From: Lachnospiraceae bacterium UBA3866
GTDB taxonomy: Bacteria; Bacillota; Clostridia; Lachnospirales; Lachnospiraceae
Assembly (NCBI GenBank): GCA_002392345.1
Contig: DGGU01000034.1
Location: forward strand, 1 to 47,216
Length of the DNA: 47,216 nucleotides
Reading direction: 5' to 3'
Numbering within the stretch: the stretch's first letter is position 1; the number at the start of each line of letters is the position of its first letter. Under the pieces are notes generated by a model. The model was not told the DNA's origin. It worked only from the letters and a program-made list of their open reading frames with translations, and made no database searches. Of the stretch, positions 8,526 through 16,747 are shown piece by piece. Both the position numbers and the translations under genes were made by a program.

Positions 8526-8965
8526 AGAAACTTATAAATGAGATAAGATCATTAGATGATGGATTAGATATAAGTGAACCGCAAAATGAAAACATACTAT
8601 ATCTTGCATATATAGGAGATACTATATTTGATTTATTTACACGAGACTTTCTACTTAAGAAGTACATATCAAAGTTCAAAATGAATGAACTTCATAAAGC
8701 TAATTCAGATCTTGTGTGTGCAAAATCACAGGCAGAAATTATCGAAAAATTGATTGATAGTGGTGTCTTAACTGATGAAGAGATTAGTTTTTATAAACAT
8801 GCGAGGAATGCACACCCACATTCGAAATCAAAGAATTCTTCCATAGTGGATTATAGAAAGGCAACAGGTTTTGAGGCACTAATAGGCCTGTTATATTTTA
8901 AAAAAGATATAGGAAGGCTTAAGAGTATCTTTGAAGCTACGAGCAAGTGTATAGATAATATATAG
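8510..8965 (+). CDS. mrnC: Mini-ribonuclease III
   Basis: A 151-residue RNase III-like nuclease lacking the double-stranded RNA-binding domain, which matures the ends of 23S rRNA. Family motifs are 'LAYIGDTIFDLFTRDFLL' (with the acidic active-site residue), 'KHARNAHPHSKSKN' and 'YRKATGFEALIGLLY' (with the catalytic Glu). It overlaps cysS and ends seven bases before tRNA-Leu, followed by rlmB, a 23S rRNA methylase, so the cluster is devoted to RNA maturation. The ATG at 8510 fits the family N terminus. Confidence 0.93.
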   Translation: MEESIEKLINEIRSLDDGLDISEPQNENILYLAYIGDTIFDLFTRDFLLKKYISKFKMNELHKANSDLVCAKSQAEIIEKLIDSGVLTDEEISFYKHARNAHPHSKSKNSSIVDYRKATGFEALIGLLYFKKDIGRLKSIFEATSKCIDNI

Positions 8966-8972
8966 TGGATAG

Positions 8973-9052
8973 GCACTCATGGCGGAATTGGCAGACGCGT
9001 ATGTTTCAGGTACATATGAGAAATCGTAGGGGTTCAAGTCCCCTTGAGTGCA
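8973..9052 (+). tRNA. tRNA-Leu (anticodon CAG)
   Basis: An 80-base class II tRNA. Acceptor arms GCACTCA (8973-8979) and TGAGTGC (9045-9051) pair perfectly, with discriminator A at 9052. The anticodon stem is TATGT/ACATA with loop TTCAGGT, anticodon CAG at 9007-9009. A short variable arm and the T arm GGGGTTCAAGTCCCC follow. CCA is not encoded. It lies between mrnC (ends 8965) and rlmB (starts 9061). Confidence 0.95.
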
Positions 9053-9060
9053 TATAATAT

Positions 9061-9810
9061 ATGGAATATGTAAAAAACAGAGAAAATATAATAGAAGGAA
9101 AGAATGCTATACTAGAAGCAAAGGCATCTAACCGTAGCATAAAGAAGCTTTATGTTCTTAAAGGAATGAAGGACGAGAGAATCAACAAGCTTATTGATGA
9201 TGTCAAGAAATCCAATGCTATCATAAAGTATCTTGAAAAAGAAGAATTGGATAGTCTATCTCAGACAAGATCGAACCAAGGATTAGTTGCTGAAGTTGAA
9301 GATTATAGATATGTAGAAATTGATGACATCATAGATTTTGCGAAAAGTAAAGGTGAAGATCCATTTATAGTTCTTCTTGATGAGATACAGGACCCGCATA
9401 ACTTTGGGGCAATCATAAGGTCGGTAGATGCTATAGGTGCTCATGGTATTATAGTGAAAAATAGAAATCAAGCCATGGTGACATCTATTACTGTATCTGC
9501 ATCCGCTGGAGCTGCGAACCATGTGAAGATAGCGAAGGTCAATAATTTAAGTAAGACTATAGAAGAACTTAAAACCAAAGGTTTCTGGTTTGCTTGTGCT
9601 GATATGAAAGGTAGCGACATAGATAAGAATAACTATGATGGACCATTTGGATTAGTTCTTGGTAACGAAGGTGATGGGGTATCAAGACTTGTAAAAGAGA
9701 AATGTGATTTTGCAGTATCTATCTCTATGAAAGGCCATGTAGATTCGCTCAATGTATCAGTAGCGGCAGGCATATTGATATATGAGATAGCAAAATTGCG
9801 AGACCGTTAA
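9061..9810 (+). CDS. rlmB: 23S rRNA (guanosine-2'-O-)methyltransferase RlmB-type
   Basis: A 249-residue SpoU/TrmH-family (SPOUT) methylase with an N-terminal substrate-binding domain ('IIEGKNAILEAKASN') and the three SPOUT motifs: 'QDPHNFGAIIRSVDAIGAHG', 'VLGNEGDGVSRLV' and 'SLNVSVAAGILIYE'. It is expected to methylate the ribose of a guanosine in 23S rRNA, though paralogues in this family are hard to tell apart. No ribosome site precedes the ATG: tRNA-Leu ends at 9052 and leaves only eight bases. No alternative in-frame start exists before residue 30, so the start is retained. Confidence 0.9.
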   Translation: MEYVKNRENIIEGKNAILEAKASNRSIKKLYVLKGMKDERINKLIDDVKKSNAIIKYLEKEELDSLSQTRSNQGLVAEVEDYRYVEIDDIIDFAKSKGEDPFIVLLDEIQDPHNFGAIIRSVDAIGAHGIIVKNRNQAMVTSITVSASAGAANHVKIAKVNNLSKTIEELKTKGFWFACADMKGSDIDKNNYDGPFGLVLGNEGDGVSRLVKEKCDFAVSISMKGHVDSLNVSVAAGILIYEIAKLRDR

Positions 9811-9824
9811 AAAGTGGATATTAA
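9796..9824 (+). promoter_or_regulatory. Possible promoter for DUF4015 gene
   Basis: TTGCGA at 9796-9801 and TATTAA at 9819-9824 are separated by 17 bases. This would start transcription near 9831, only about six bases before the ATG at 9837. The match is modest and cotranscription with rlmB is equally possible. Confidence 0.3.
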
Positions 9825-9836
9825 AAGATAAAATAT

Positions 9837-11096
9837 ATGAAAAGTGTGATCAAAAAAATTAGTTTGTTTATGGCACTTATATTAGTGCCTATAGAACTTG
9901 CAGCTTGTAGTAATGGCAAGCAGATTATAGACTATGGCGTAGAGGCTGTGGCGAGTGATCAAAATGAAGATATAGATTTTTCGTTTGAAAAAGATATTGA
10001 TACTAAACCAAAGTCTAATATAGAGACAAAAAAAGATAGAGATTATAAGTATGCTGAGAAGTTGAAAGAAACCATTCTTCTACGAGACAAGGAAGAAAGG
10101 AAGATAAAAGGTATCTTTTTACCGGCATATGTAGCGGGCAATGAAGAAAAATTTCAAGTTATCTTAGAAAATATAAAGAAATCTTGTATCAATGCTATAG
10201 TCGTAGATGTGAAAGATGAAGTGGGAAGAATAACATTTGCGATGGATAATGATTATGTTAGATCCAAGAGAACAATAGAACCACAGATTGCTGACATAGA
10301 AGAATTTGTAAGAATATGCAAGGAAAATGATATCTATCTTATAGCAAGAGTTACATCCTTCCTTGATAATTATCTTACAAAGCTTGATAGTTCAGTAGCC
10401 CTTCATCGTGAAGACGGTAAGTATTATAGAGATAATATAGGATATTATTGGCTTAATCCTTATAGAGAAGATGTGCAGAGATATCTAATTGAGATAGGAA
10501 AGGGCTGCGCAAAAGCAGGCTTTGATGAAGTGCAATATGATTATTTTAGATTTTCAGCTGATTCTGGCATGCGGAAAGTTAAGTTTACTGAAGAAGAAAC
10601 TCAAGGAAAGAGTAAGATAGAAACTATAACAGAGATAGCACAAAGGATATATCAAGAACTTATACCTGAAAATGTATTTGTGTCTATAGATGTATTTGGT
10701 GCTATCATGAATTCGTATAGAGATCAAAATTCTATCGGTCAAGAATATGTGACTTTGCTTAAAAATGTAGATTATCTATGCCCGATGTTATATCCTTCCC
10801 ATTATGCGAATAAAACTTTTGGATTGGATATACCAGATTTTCATCCTTATGAAACCATCAAGAATGCTCTGAAGACTTCTACCAATACTATCAATAAAAC
10901 TTATGATGAACTTGCGCATTATGGTAAAGTCAGACCATGGTTACAAGGCTTCTCTGCAACTTATCTTGAAGAGTATATAGTGTATGACCCAGAACAGTAT
11001 AAAGCACAGATCAAAGCTTGCGAGGAAGAGGGCTATGATGAGTGGCTCTTCTGGCAACCAGGTGGTGTATATAAATGGGACGCATTTTATGATTAG
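9837..11096 (+). CDS. DUF4015 putative glycoside hydrolase, lipoprotein
   Basis: A 419-residue protein with a lipoprotein signal (hydrophobic N terminus, lipobox ELAAC) and then a TIM-barrel-like DUF4015 domain from about residue 95 to the end. Family features are 'KGIFLPAYVAGNEEKF', 'NAIVVDVKDEVGRITF', 'CKENDIYLIARVTSF', 'GFDEVQYDYFRFSADS' and 'YLCPMLYPSHYANKTFG', the acidic and aromatic residues lining the expected sugar-binding pocket. The substrate is unknown; a cell-wall or surface glycan is the natural guess for an anchored extracellular enzyme. The charged stretch at residues 30-80 is probably a linker. No clear ribosome site precedes the ATG. Confidence 0.85.
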   Translation: MKSVIKKISLFMALILVPIELAACSNGKQIIDYGVEAVASDQNEDIDFSFEKDIDTKPKSNIETKKDRDYKYAEKLKETILLRDKEERKIKGIFLPAYVAGNEEKFQVILENIKKSCINAIVVDVKDEVGRITFAMDNDYVRSKRTIEPQIADIEEFVRICKENDIYLIARVTSFLDNYLTKLDSSVALHREDGKYYRDNIGYYWLNPYREDVQRYLIEIGKGCAKAGFDEVQYDYFRFSADSGMRKVKFTEEETQGKSKIETITEIAQRIYQELIPENVFVSIDVFGAIMNSYRDQNSIGQEYVTLLKNVDYLCPMLYPSHYANKTFGLDIPDFHPYETIKNALKTSTNTINKTYDELAHYGKVRPWLQGFSATYLEEYIVYDPEQYKAQIKACEEEGYDEWLFWQPGGVYKWDAFYD

Positions 11097-11101
11097 AAGA
11101 A

Positions 11102-12805
11102 ATGTCTGACTTCAATATAGAAAAAGAATTAACAAAACTTCCAACTTCTCCAGGCGTTTATCTTATGCATAAAGCTGATGGAGAAGTTATTTATGTGGGG
11201 AAGGCTAAAAATCTAAAGAATCGAGTAAAGCAATATTTTTCAAGTTCTTACAAAAAGACAACTAAGATAGAACAGATGGTCATGAACATAGATTACTTTG
11301 AATATATAGTAGTAGATAATGAACTTGAGAGCCTTATCTTAGAATCGAATCTTATAAAAGAATATAGACCAAGATACAATACGCTTCTTAAAGACGATAA
11401 AAATTATCCATATATAAAACTTACTGTTGATGAGGACTATCCAAGAGTATTTATGGTGCATAGAAAATCTAAAGATAAGGCACTTTATTTTGGGCCATAT
11501 ATGTCAGGTGGTATAGTTAAGGAAGCGCTTGATTATATAAAAGAGAACTATAAATTAAGGCTTTGTAAGATGGACTTATCAAAACCAAGGAAATCCGCGA
11601 CAAAAACCTGCCTATACTATCATCTTGATATGTGTAGTGCCCCTTGCGTTAATAGAGATAAGAGTGAATATTGGAAGGAGGTCAATGAAATAAAGGACTT
11701 CCTTGGCGGTAATATAAAAGATATAGTGAAAGAACTTGAAAAGAAGATGACGGAGTGTTCTGCAGAAGAAAGATATGAAGAAGCTGCCTTATATCGCGAT
11801 AAAATAAGCATAATAAACGAGATAACAGAGAAGCAAAAGATTGATAGTCGAGAGGAATTTGACAAGGACATTATAGGGATGTATCGTGACCGTGGTATAG
11901 CGGTTATACAGATTTTCGAAGTGAGAGATGGCAATATAATAGATAGGAATAGCAATATACTCAATATAGATGATAGCGATACGGATTCTGAGATTATATC
12001 AAGCTTTATAAAGCAGTATTATAATGAGACATTTTTCTTGCCAAGAGAGATATGGATACCATGTGATATAGAAGAAAAGGAACTTTTTGATGAGTGGCTA
12101 TCTAGGGATAAAATAAAGTGTAAGATTGTGGTGCCAAAACGAGGGGAGAAGGATAAATTAGTAAAACTCGCCTCTCTCAATGCGAAAATCCAATACGATC
12201 AAAGGGTCGCAAAGTATATAAGAGAAGAGAAGGAACTACAGGTAGCTTATGATGATTTAAAGAAGATGACAGGGCTTGATAGTATAACGAGGCTTGAATC
12301 TTTTGACATATCCAATACCAGTGGAGTTTTAAATGTCGCTTCCATGGTAGTATGGGAAGGCAAGGGCTTTAAGAAAAATGATTATAGGAAATTTAGATTA
12401 AGAACTGTAGATGGACCGGATGATTATGCATCTATGAGAGAAGTGCTTGTAAGAAGAATCGAAAGATTCGTTAAAGATGACATAAAGTTTAATAATCTTC
12501 CATCAATCTTTTTAATTGATGGTGGCAGAGGTCAAGTCCATGTTGCAGAAGAAGTGTTGAAAGAATATAATCTAGATGTACCCGTCATGGGTATGGTGAA
12601 GGATGATGATCATAATACTAGAGGACTAGTATATAATGATATCGAGATTGATTTGAGAGATTACAAAGAATTATTTAAACTGATAACAAAGATACAAGAT
12701 GAGACACATCGTTTTGCTATAGAGTATCATAGGTCTCTTAGAAGTAAAGAGATGGTGGCACATGATGTGGAAAAGAAAAAAAGGAAAAAGGAAAAGAATG
12801 TATAA
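11102..12805 (+). CDS. uvrC: Excinuclease ABC subunit C, lacking C-terminal HhH
   Basis: UvrC makes both cuts beside a DNA lesion in nucleotide excision repair with UvrA and UvrB. Present are the GIY-YIG nuclease ('SPGVYLMHKADGEVIYVGKA'), the UVR motif that binds UvrB ('CSAEERYEEAALYRDKI'), and the RNase H-like 5' nuclease ('ESFDISNTSGVLNVASMVVW' and 'LIDGGRGQVHVA'). After 'THRFAIEYHRSLRSKE' the protein ends in a Lys-rich tail (KKKRKKEKN); the tandem helix-hairpin-helix DNA-binding domain normally following is missing, giving 567 residues against about 600. The next gene starts inside its last codons, so the domain is absent rather than frameshifted. Confidence 0.92.
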   Translation: MSDFNIEKELTKLPTSPGVYLMHKADGEVIYVGKAKNLKNRVKQYFSSSYKKTTKIEQMVMNIDYFEYIVVDNELESLILESNLIKEYRPRYNTLLKDDKNYPYIKLTVDEDYPRVFMVHRKSKDKALYFGPYMSGGIVKEALDYIKENYKLRLCKMDLSKPRKSATKTCLYYHLDMCSAPCVNRDKSEYWKEVNEIKDFLGGNIKDIVKELEKKMTECSAEERYEEAALYRDKISIINEITEKQKIDSREEFDKDIIGMYRDRGIAVIQIFEVRDGNIIDRNSNILNIDDSDTDSEIISSFIKQYYNETFFLPREIWIPCDIEEKELFDEWLSRDKIKCKIVVPKRGEKDKLVKLASLNAKIQYDQRVAKYIREEKELQVAYDDLKKMTGLDSITRLESFDISNTSGVLNVASMVVWEGKGFKKNDYRKFRLRTVDGPDDYASMREVLVRRIERFVKDDIKFNNLPSIFLIDGGRGQVHVAEEVLKEYNLDVPVMGMVKDDDHNTRGLVYNDIEIDLRDYKELFKLITKIQDETHRFAIEYHRSLRSKEMVAHDVEKKKRKKEKNV

Positions 12806-13880
12806 GCGAAACGAAACAAAAAAAATAAAAGTAGGAAATAAGAGCATAGGTCATTCCAATAATGTAGTCATACAGTCTATGTGTAACACTAAAACAAGTG
12901 ATGTGAAGAGTACTGTAAGACAGATTAAAGCCTTGGAGGAGGCAGGTTGTGAGATAGTGAGAGTGAGTATCCCAGATGAGAAGAGTGCTATCGCCATAGA
13001 GAAGATAAAGAATGAAATTAATATACCTCTTGTAGCGGATATTCATTTTGACTATAAGCTTGCACTTATGGCAGTAGATAGGGGCATAGATAAGATAAGA
13101 ATAAATCCTGGCAACATAGGGTCTATAGATAACATAAAAAAAGTTGCTGATGTATGTAAGAAGAAGTGTATCCCTATTAGGATAGGTGTGAACAGCGGTT
13201 CTCTAAGCAAGAAGATACTTGAAAAGTATAATGGAAAGGTTACAGCATCAGGACTTTATGAATCGGCGAGAGAAAATATAAGATTACTTGAGAAGTGTGG
13301 GTTTAATGACATAGTTGTATCCATAAAAGCTTCTGATATAGAAAGGACAGTTGAAGCATGTGAAAAGTATGCAAGTCATTATAGATATCCTATGCATCTT
13401 GGCATCACAGAATCAGGTAGTGTAAAATCAGGTAATATAAAATCATCGGTTGGACTCGGGATCTTATTGCACGAAGGTCTAGGAGATACTATAAGAGTGA
13501 GTCTTACTGGCGACCCTGTGAATGAGATATATACAGCAAGAAAGATACTCCAAAGTCTAGATATATATAAATCTGGTTTTGATATAGTGTCATGTCCAAC
13601 TTGTGCAAGAACTAATATTGATCTTGATAGCATAGTGGATATCATTGAAGAAAAATTGATGGATGATAAACTTCTAAAAAGATTAAAAGGAAGAAAGTAT
13701 AAAGTTGCTATTATGGGTTGTATCGTCAACGGACCAGGTGAAGCAAAAGAAGCGGATATAGGTATAGCGGGTGGCGATAAAGAAGCCATAATTTTTAAAA
13801 AAGGAAAAATATTAAAGAAGATAAAGGATAAAGAAATTGTAAAAAATTTGTTAAAGATGATAGAAGCAGATTTAAAATGA
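12798..13880 (+). CDS. ispG: 4-hydroxy-3-methylbut-2-enyl diphosphate synthase
   Basis: Sixth step of the MEP isoprenoid pathway: an iron-sulphur enzyme that reduces the cyclodiphosphate made by IspF. The cluster ligands are seen as 'CPTCARTNID' and 'CIVNGPGEAKEAD', the Cys-X2-Cys ... Cys-X6-Glu pattern. The TIM-barrel part contains 'LVADIHFDYKLALMA' and 'KIRINPGNIG'. The ATG at 12798 is chosen because AAGGAAAAGGA ending at 12792 is its ribosome site; a longer frame from 12762 would add a meaningless Lys/Arg run that is the uvrC tail in another frame. It overlaps uvrC by eight bases and miaA by four. Confidence 0.95.
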   Translation: MYKRNETKKIKVGNKSIGHSNNVVIQSMCNTKTSDVKSTVRQIKALEEAGCEIVRVSIPDEKSAIAIEKIKNEINIPLVADIHFDYKLALMAVDRGIDKIRINPGNIGSIDNIKKVADVCKKKCIPIRIGVNSGSLSKKILEKYNGKVTASGLYESARENIRLLEKCGFNDIVVSIKASDIERTVEACEKYASHYRYPMHLGITESGSVKSGNIKSSVGLGILLHEGLGDTIRVSLTGDPVNEIYTARKILQSLDIYKSGFDIVSCPTCARTNIDLDSIVDIIEEKLMDDKLLKRLKGRKYKVAIMGCIVNGPGEAKEADIGIAGGDKEAIIFKKGKILKKIKDKEIVKNLLKMIEADLK

Positions 13881-14800
13881 TGAAACCGAAACTTATAATT
13901 GTAGCAGGACCGACAGCTGTTGGAAAAACTGAATACGCTATAGAACTTGCCAAAAAGATTGATGGTGAGATAGTATCTCTTGACTCAGTTCAAGTATATA
14001 AGGGACTTGACATAGGCTCTGCAAAACCTGATAAGGAACAAAGAAAAAAAGTTCCTCACTATATGATTGATGAAGTAGAACCAACAGTTAATTTGAATGT
14101 GAAAGATTATAAGGATATGGCAGTTAAGTATATAGATATGATTATAGGTAAAGGTAAGATCCCTATACTAGTTGGTGGAAGTGGATTCTATATTAATGCA
14201 GTTCTTTATGACACAGATTTTCTGTATGAGGATGAAGGGGAGGCCTTAAAAATAAGGAAGGAACTCGAGAAGGATTTTAAAGAAAAAGGAGCAGACTATC
14301 TATATGACATGCTCGGACAGATTGACAAAGAGTCTCTAAGCATAATCCCAAAAGAGAATGTAAGAAGGGTTATAAGGGCTATAGAGTTCTATAGACTTCA
14401 TGGTATACCTATATCAGAGCACAACGAGAAGGAGAAGAAACGAGAGAGTAGATTTGACTATACTTTTTATGTACTAGATGTAGATAGGGAAGAACTTTAT
14501 AATAGGATCAATGAGAGAGTAGATAAGATGATATGTGAAGGCCTTCTCGTTGAGGTAAAGAGGCTCATTAATCAAGGCCTGTCAAAGGACTTAAACTCTA
14601 TGAATAGTATAGGATATAAGGAATTATATGACTTCTGTGAAGAGAGAAAAGCAGTGGATGATATAGATAAGCTTTCAGCAGAGGACAAGGAGGAACTAAA
14701 AGCGCTTATAGAGCTTATAAAACAGCATTCAAGAAATTATGCTAAGAGGCAACTCACATGGTTTCGTGCTCAAAAAAATATTATCTGGGTACAAAAATAA
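13877..14800 (+). CDS. miaA: tRNA dimethylallyltransferase
   Basis: Transfers a dimethylallyl group to A37 of tRNAs that read UNN codons. A full-length 307-residue MiaA: P-loop 'GPTAVGKTEYA', 'DSVQVYKGLDIGSAKPDKEQ', 'HYMIDEVEP', 'VGGSGFYINAVLYDTDF', 'NSIGYKELYDF' and 'HSRNYAKRQLTWFRAQ'. The start overlaps the ispG stop as ATGA, so translation is coupled. The link with ispF and ispG makes sense, because its dimethylallyl donor comes from the MEP pathway. Confidence 0.95.
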   Translation: MMKPKLIIVAGPTAVGKTEYAIELAKKIDGEIVSLDSVQVYKGLDIGSAKPDKEQRKKVPHYMIDEVEPTVNLNVKDYKDMAVKYIDMIIGKGKIPILVGGSGFYINAVLYDTDFLYEDEGEALKIRKELEKDFKEKGADYLYDMLGQIDKESLSIIPKENVRRVIRAIEFYRLHGIPISEHNEKEKKRESRFDYTFYVLDVDREELYNRINERVDKMICEGLLVEVKRLINQGLSKDLNSMNSIGYKELYDFCEERKAVDDIDKLSAEDKEELKALIELIKQHSRNYAKRQLTWFRAQKNIIWVQK

Positions 14801-14891
14801 TTTTTGAAATTTTCAATTTTACGTTTTAAAATTTTTTAAAAATTTTTAAAAAATTATTAAAAAAATTTATTTGTAAAAACACTCATTTTTG

Positions 14892-14920
14892 TTGACAAAA
14901 ATCGATTTCTTTACTATAAT
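14892..14920 (+). promoter_or_regulatory. Consensus sigma-A promoter with A/T-rich upstream region
   Basis: TTGACA at 14892-14897, a 17-base spacer and TATAAT at 14915-14920: a perfect consensus. The 70 bases before it are almost pure A/T with several A- and T-runs, the expected look of an UP element. GGGAGG at about 14939-14944 is the ribosome site. Very strong expression of the histone-like gene is predicted. Confidence 0.88.
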
Positions 14921-14949
14921 ACAAATATAAGATTTCTTGGGAGGAATTT

Positions 14950-15372
14950 ATGAATAATAACACTTATAATTTGTCTGAGTTAGACAAGGCATTTGCTATA
15001 ATAAGTGCAGGTATCTCTGCAGAAGGTAAAACAAAGACTCCTGCAAAAAAGAAATCAAATACGTCACCCGTAGCGAAAGCTACTAAGAAATCTGTAGCAA
15101 AGAAATCTGCTACAACCAATAAAAAAGAAAAGAAGGTAAAGAAAATGGGAGTATTAAAGAAAGCTGTTAAGAAAGCTGTTAAGAAAGCTGTAGCTAAGAA
15201 GGTAGCTAAGAAAGTAGCTAAGAAAGTTGCTAAGAAGGCAGTTGCTAAGAAAGCAGTAGCTAAGAAAGCTGTTAAGAAAGCAGTTAAGAAAGCAGTTAAG
15301 AAATTAGTTAAGAAGGCAGCTCCTAAGAAAGCAGCTAAGAAAGCAGTTAAGAAAGCAGCTAAGAAGAGATAA
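14950..15372 (+). CDS. Histone H1-like Lys/Ala-rich protein
   Basis: A 140-residue protein with two parts. Residues 1-28 ('MNNNTYNLSELDKAFAIISA'...) are near neutral and could form a short helix. Residues 30-140 are extremely basic, and from about residue 70 are little more than repeated Lys-Lys-Ala-Val / Ala-Lys-Lys units, like the C-terminal tail of eukaryotic histone H1 and bacterial proteins such as HctB or AlgP. Binding to DNA or RNA by charge is the natural inference; a nucleoid or ribosome-assembly role is not proven. It is a single-gene unit with a perfect promoter and terminator. An internal ATG at 15145 (residue 66), preceded by AAGG, could give a 75-residue purely basic form. Confidence 0.85.
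   Translation: MNNNTYNLSELDKAFAIISAGISAEGKTKTPAKKKSNTSPVAKATKKSVAKKSATTNKKEKKVKKMGVLKKAVKKAVKKAVAKKVAKKVAKKVAKKAVAKKAVAKKAVKKAVKKAVKKLVKKAAPKKAAKKAVKKAAKKR
15160..15369 (+). repeat. Imperfect 12-base tandem repeat inside histone-like gene
   Basis: About seventeen copies of a 12-base unit of the type GTTAAGAAAGCT or GCTAAGAAAGCA, encoding Val/Ala-Lys-Lys-Ala. Units differ mainly at third codon positions. Such an array can gain or lose copies in frame, so tail length may vary among strains. Confidence 0.8.
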
Positions 15373-15387
15373 TTCTTCTAAGTAATT

Positions 15388-15413
15388 AAGCAAGGCCTTG
15401 GCCTTGCTTTTTT
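15388..15413 (+). terminator. Rho-independent terminator of histone-like gene
   Basis: AAGCAAGGCC at 15388-15397 and GGCCTTGCTT at 15400-15409 form a perfect stem around TT, followed by TTTTG. Strong and well placed 15 bases after the stop. Confidence 0.9.
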
Positions 15414-15426
15414 GTTTGATTAGATT

Positions 15427-16638
15427 ATGTATGATGATATAAAAAAAGAATACTTAGATCATGTTAAGGAAATTCTTAAACACGATTATGATAGATATAT
15501 AAAAGCTCTTGATGAAAAAGAGACACATGGATTTATCTTAAATAAAAAAAAATTAGCGCATTCCAGTGTCGATGTAGATTATGTTTTGGATATGTTTAAA
15601 GGTAAGATACTACTAGAAGACGAAGGGTATCATTATATAGTATATGATAAAGATGAATTAACTAGATGTGGTATTAGACTAGGGCGACACCCACTACATC
15701 ATGCAGGTCTTTTCTATATGCAAGAGCCAAGCGCTGCAAAAGTGGTGCATGAAGCTCATATAGAAAAATCTGACGTAGTGCTTGACCTGTGTGCAAGCCC
15801 AGGTGGTAAAAGTATAATGTCTCTATGCAGTATTGATAAGAACGAGGGTGGTTTTCTTATATCCAATGAAGTAGATTATAAAAGAGCGAAAGTTCTTAAA
15901 TCAAATATAGAGAGAATGGGCTTTGATAATGTTATAGTGACTTGCAATACCCCAGCAGAGTTAAATTATAAATTTACAAATTATTTTGATAAGATAATAG
16001 TTGATGCACCTTGCAGTGGCGAAGGCATGATGAGAAAAAGCATGGAAGCAAGACGACAGTGGTCAAAGAGCTTGGTATCTTCCATGGCGGCGACTCAAAA
16101 AAAGTTAATAGATGCGGCATATAATATGCTAAAAAAAGGAGGCTCTATCATATATAGCACCTGCACTTTTTCAAGAGAAGAAGATGAAGAAGTAGTTGAG
16201 TATGCTCTTGATAGGCATAATGATCTGACATTGGAGAAGGAAGAAAAGCTATATCCATTTAATTATCCTGGAGAAGGCCAATTCTATGCTGTGCTTCATA
16301 AAGCTGGGGAAGATATTGGTAGACAGAGAATGCCAACTATTGATGAGATGGGTGATCTAAATGTTTTGCAGTATAAGGTTGATAAGTGTGAAGATAGGCA
16401 TGGCATAATTATTCCAACACATGCATCTACACATGTTGATGACATACACTTTGATAATGTATATGAGCTTAATGAAGAGGAAGTATATGATTATCTACAT
16501 GGAGATGTGATCAAAAGTAAGATTGATATAAAGAATGGATATTATAAGATGACATATAAAAAATTAGGACTGGGATTAGCGAAAGCAGTTGGCAACATTC
16601 TTAAGAATCATTATCCTAAAGGTCTTAGAAATCTGTAA
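15427..16638 (+). CDS. RsmB/NOP family rRNA (cytosine-C5) methyltransferase
   Basis: A 403-residue SAM-dependent RNA methylase. 'VVLDLCASPGGKSIMSL' is the SAM loop, 'IIVDAPCSGEGMMRKS' and 'SIIYSTCTFSREEDEE' carry the two catalytic Cys of RNA m5C methylases. After about residue 285 the C-terminal domain resembles the RNA-binding part of RsmF/YebU proteins, making 16S rRNA a likely target, though which cytosine is not decided by sequence. It lies alone between the histone-like terminator and its own terminator at 16641-16668. No strong ribosome site precedes the ATG; the start gives the family's expected N terminus. Confidence 0.88.
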   Translation: MYDDIKKEYLDHVKEILKHDYDRYIKALDEKETHGFILNKKKLAHSSVDVDYVLDMFKGKILLEDEGYHYIVYDKDELTRCGIRLGRHPLHHAGLFYMQEPSAAKVVHEAHIEKSDVVLDLCASPGGKSIMSLCSIDKNEGGFLISNEVDYKRAKVLKSNIERMGFDNVIVTCNTPAELNYKFTNYFDKIIVDAPCSGEGMMRKSMEARRQWSKSLVSSMAATQKKLIDAAYNMLKKGGSIIYSTCTFSREEDEEVVEYALDRHNDLTLEKEEKLYPFNYPGEGQFYAVLHKAGEDIGRQRMPTIDEMGDLNVLQYKVDKCEDRHGIIIPTHASTHVDDIHFDNVYELNEEEVYDYLHGDVIKSKIDIKNGYYKMTYKKLGLGLAKAVGNILKNHYPKGLRNL

Positions 16639-16640
16639 GA

Positions 16641-16668
16641 AAAAATACTGGCTTTTGCCAGTATTTTT
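16641..16668. terminator. Bidirectional terminator between rsmF-like gene and tRNA-Arg
   Basis: AAAAATACTGGC at 16641-16652 pairs with GCCAGTATTTTT at 16657-16668 around TTTT. A/T runs on both sides let it end transcription from the methyltransferase gene (plus) and from the tRNA-Arg operon (minus). Confidence 0.9.
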
Positions 16669-16673
16669 TTTCG

Positions 16674-16747
16674 CGTCCTTGGGCGGAGTCGAACCGCCGG
16701 CATTCCGCTTAGGAGGCGGACCCTCTATCCTACTGAGGTACAAGGAC
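16674..16747 (-). tRNA. tRNA-Arg (anticodon CCT)
   Basis: On the minus strand the acceptor arms GTCCTTG and CAAGGAC pair perfectly, with discriminator G at 16674. The anticodon stem TCCGC/GCGGA carries the loop CTCCTAA, giving CCT, which reads AGG. The T arm is GGCGGTTCGACTCCGCC. No CCA is encoded. The 5' end at 16747 directly follows the stop codon of the carboxypeptidase gene with no intervening base, so the tRNA is probably the last part of that operon. Confidence 0.95.

Noticed and set aside
9053..9058. TATAAT between tRNA-Leu and rlmB as a -10 box
   Set aside because: Transcription would start inside rlmB, after the only plausible start codon, and no -35 box fits within the tRNA.
14801..14890. 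A/T-rich stretch as a replication origin or miaA terminator
   Set aside because: There are no DnaA boxes or iterons, no dnaA or dnaN nearby, and no G/C-containing stem; it fits best as the upstream element of the following promoter.
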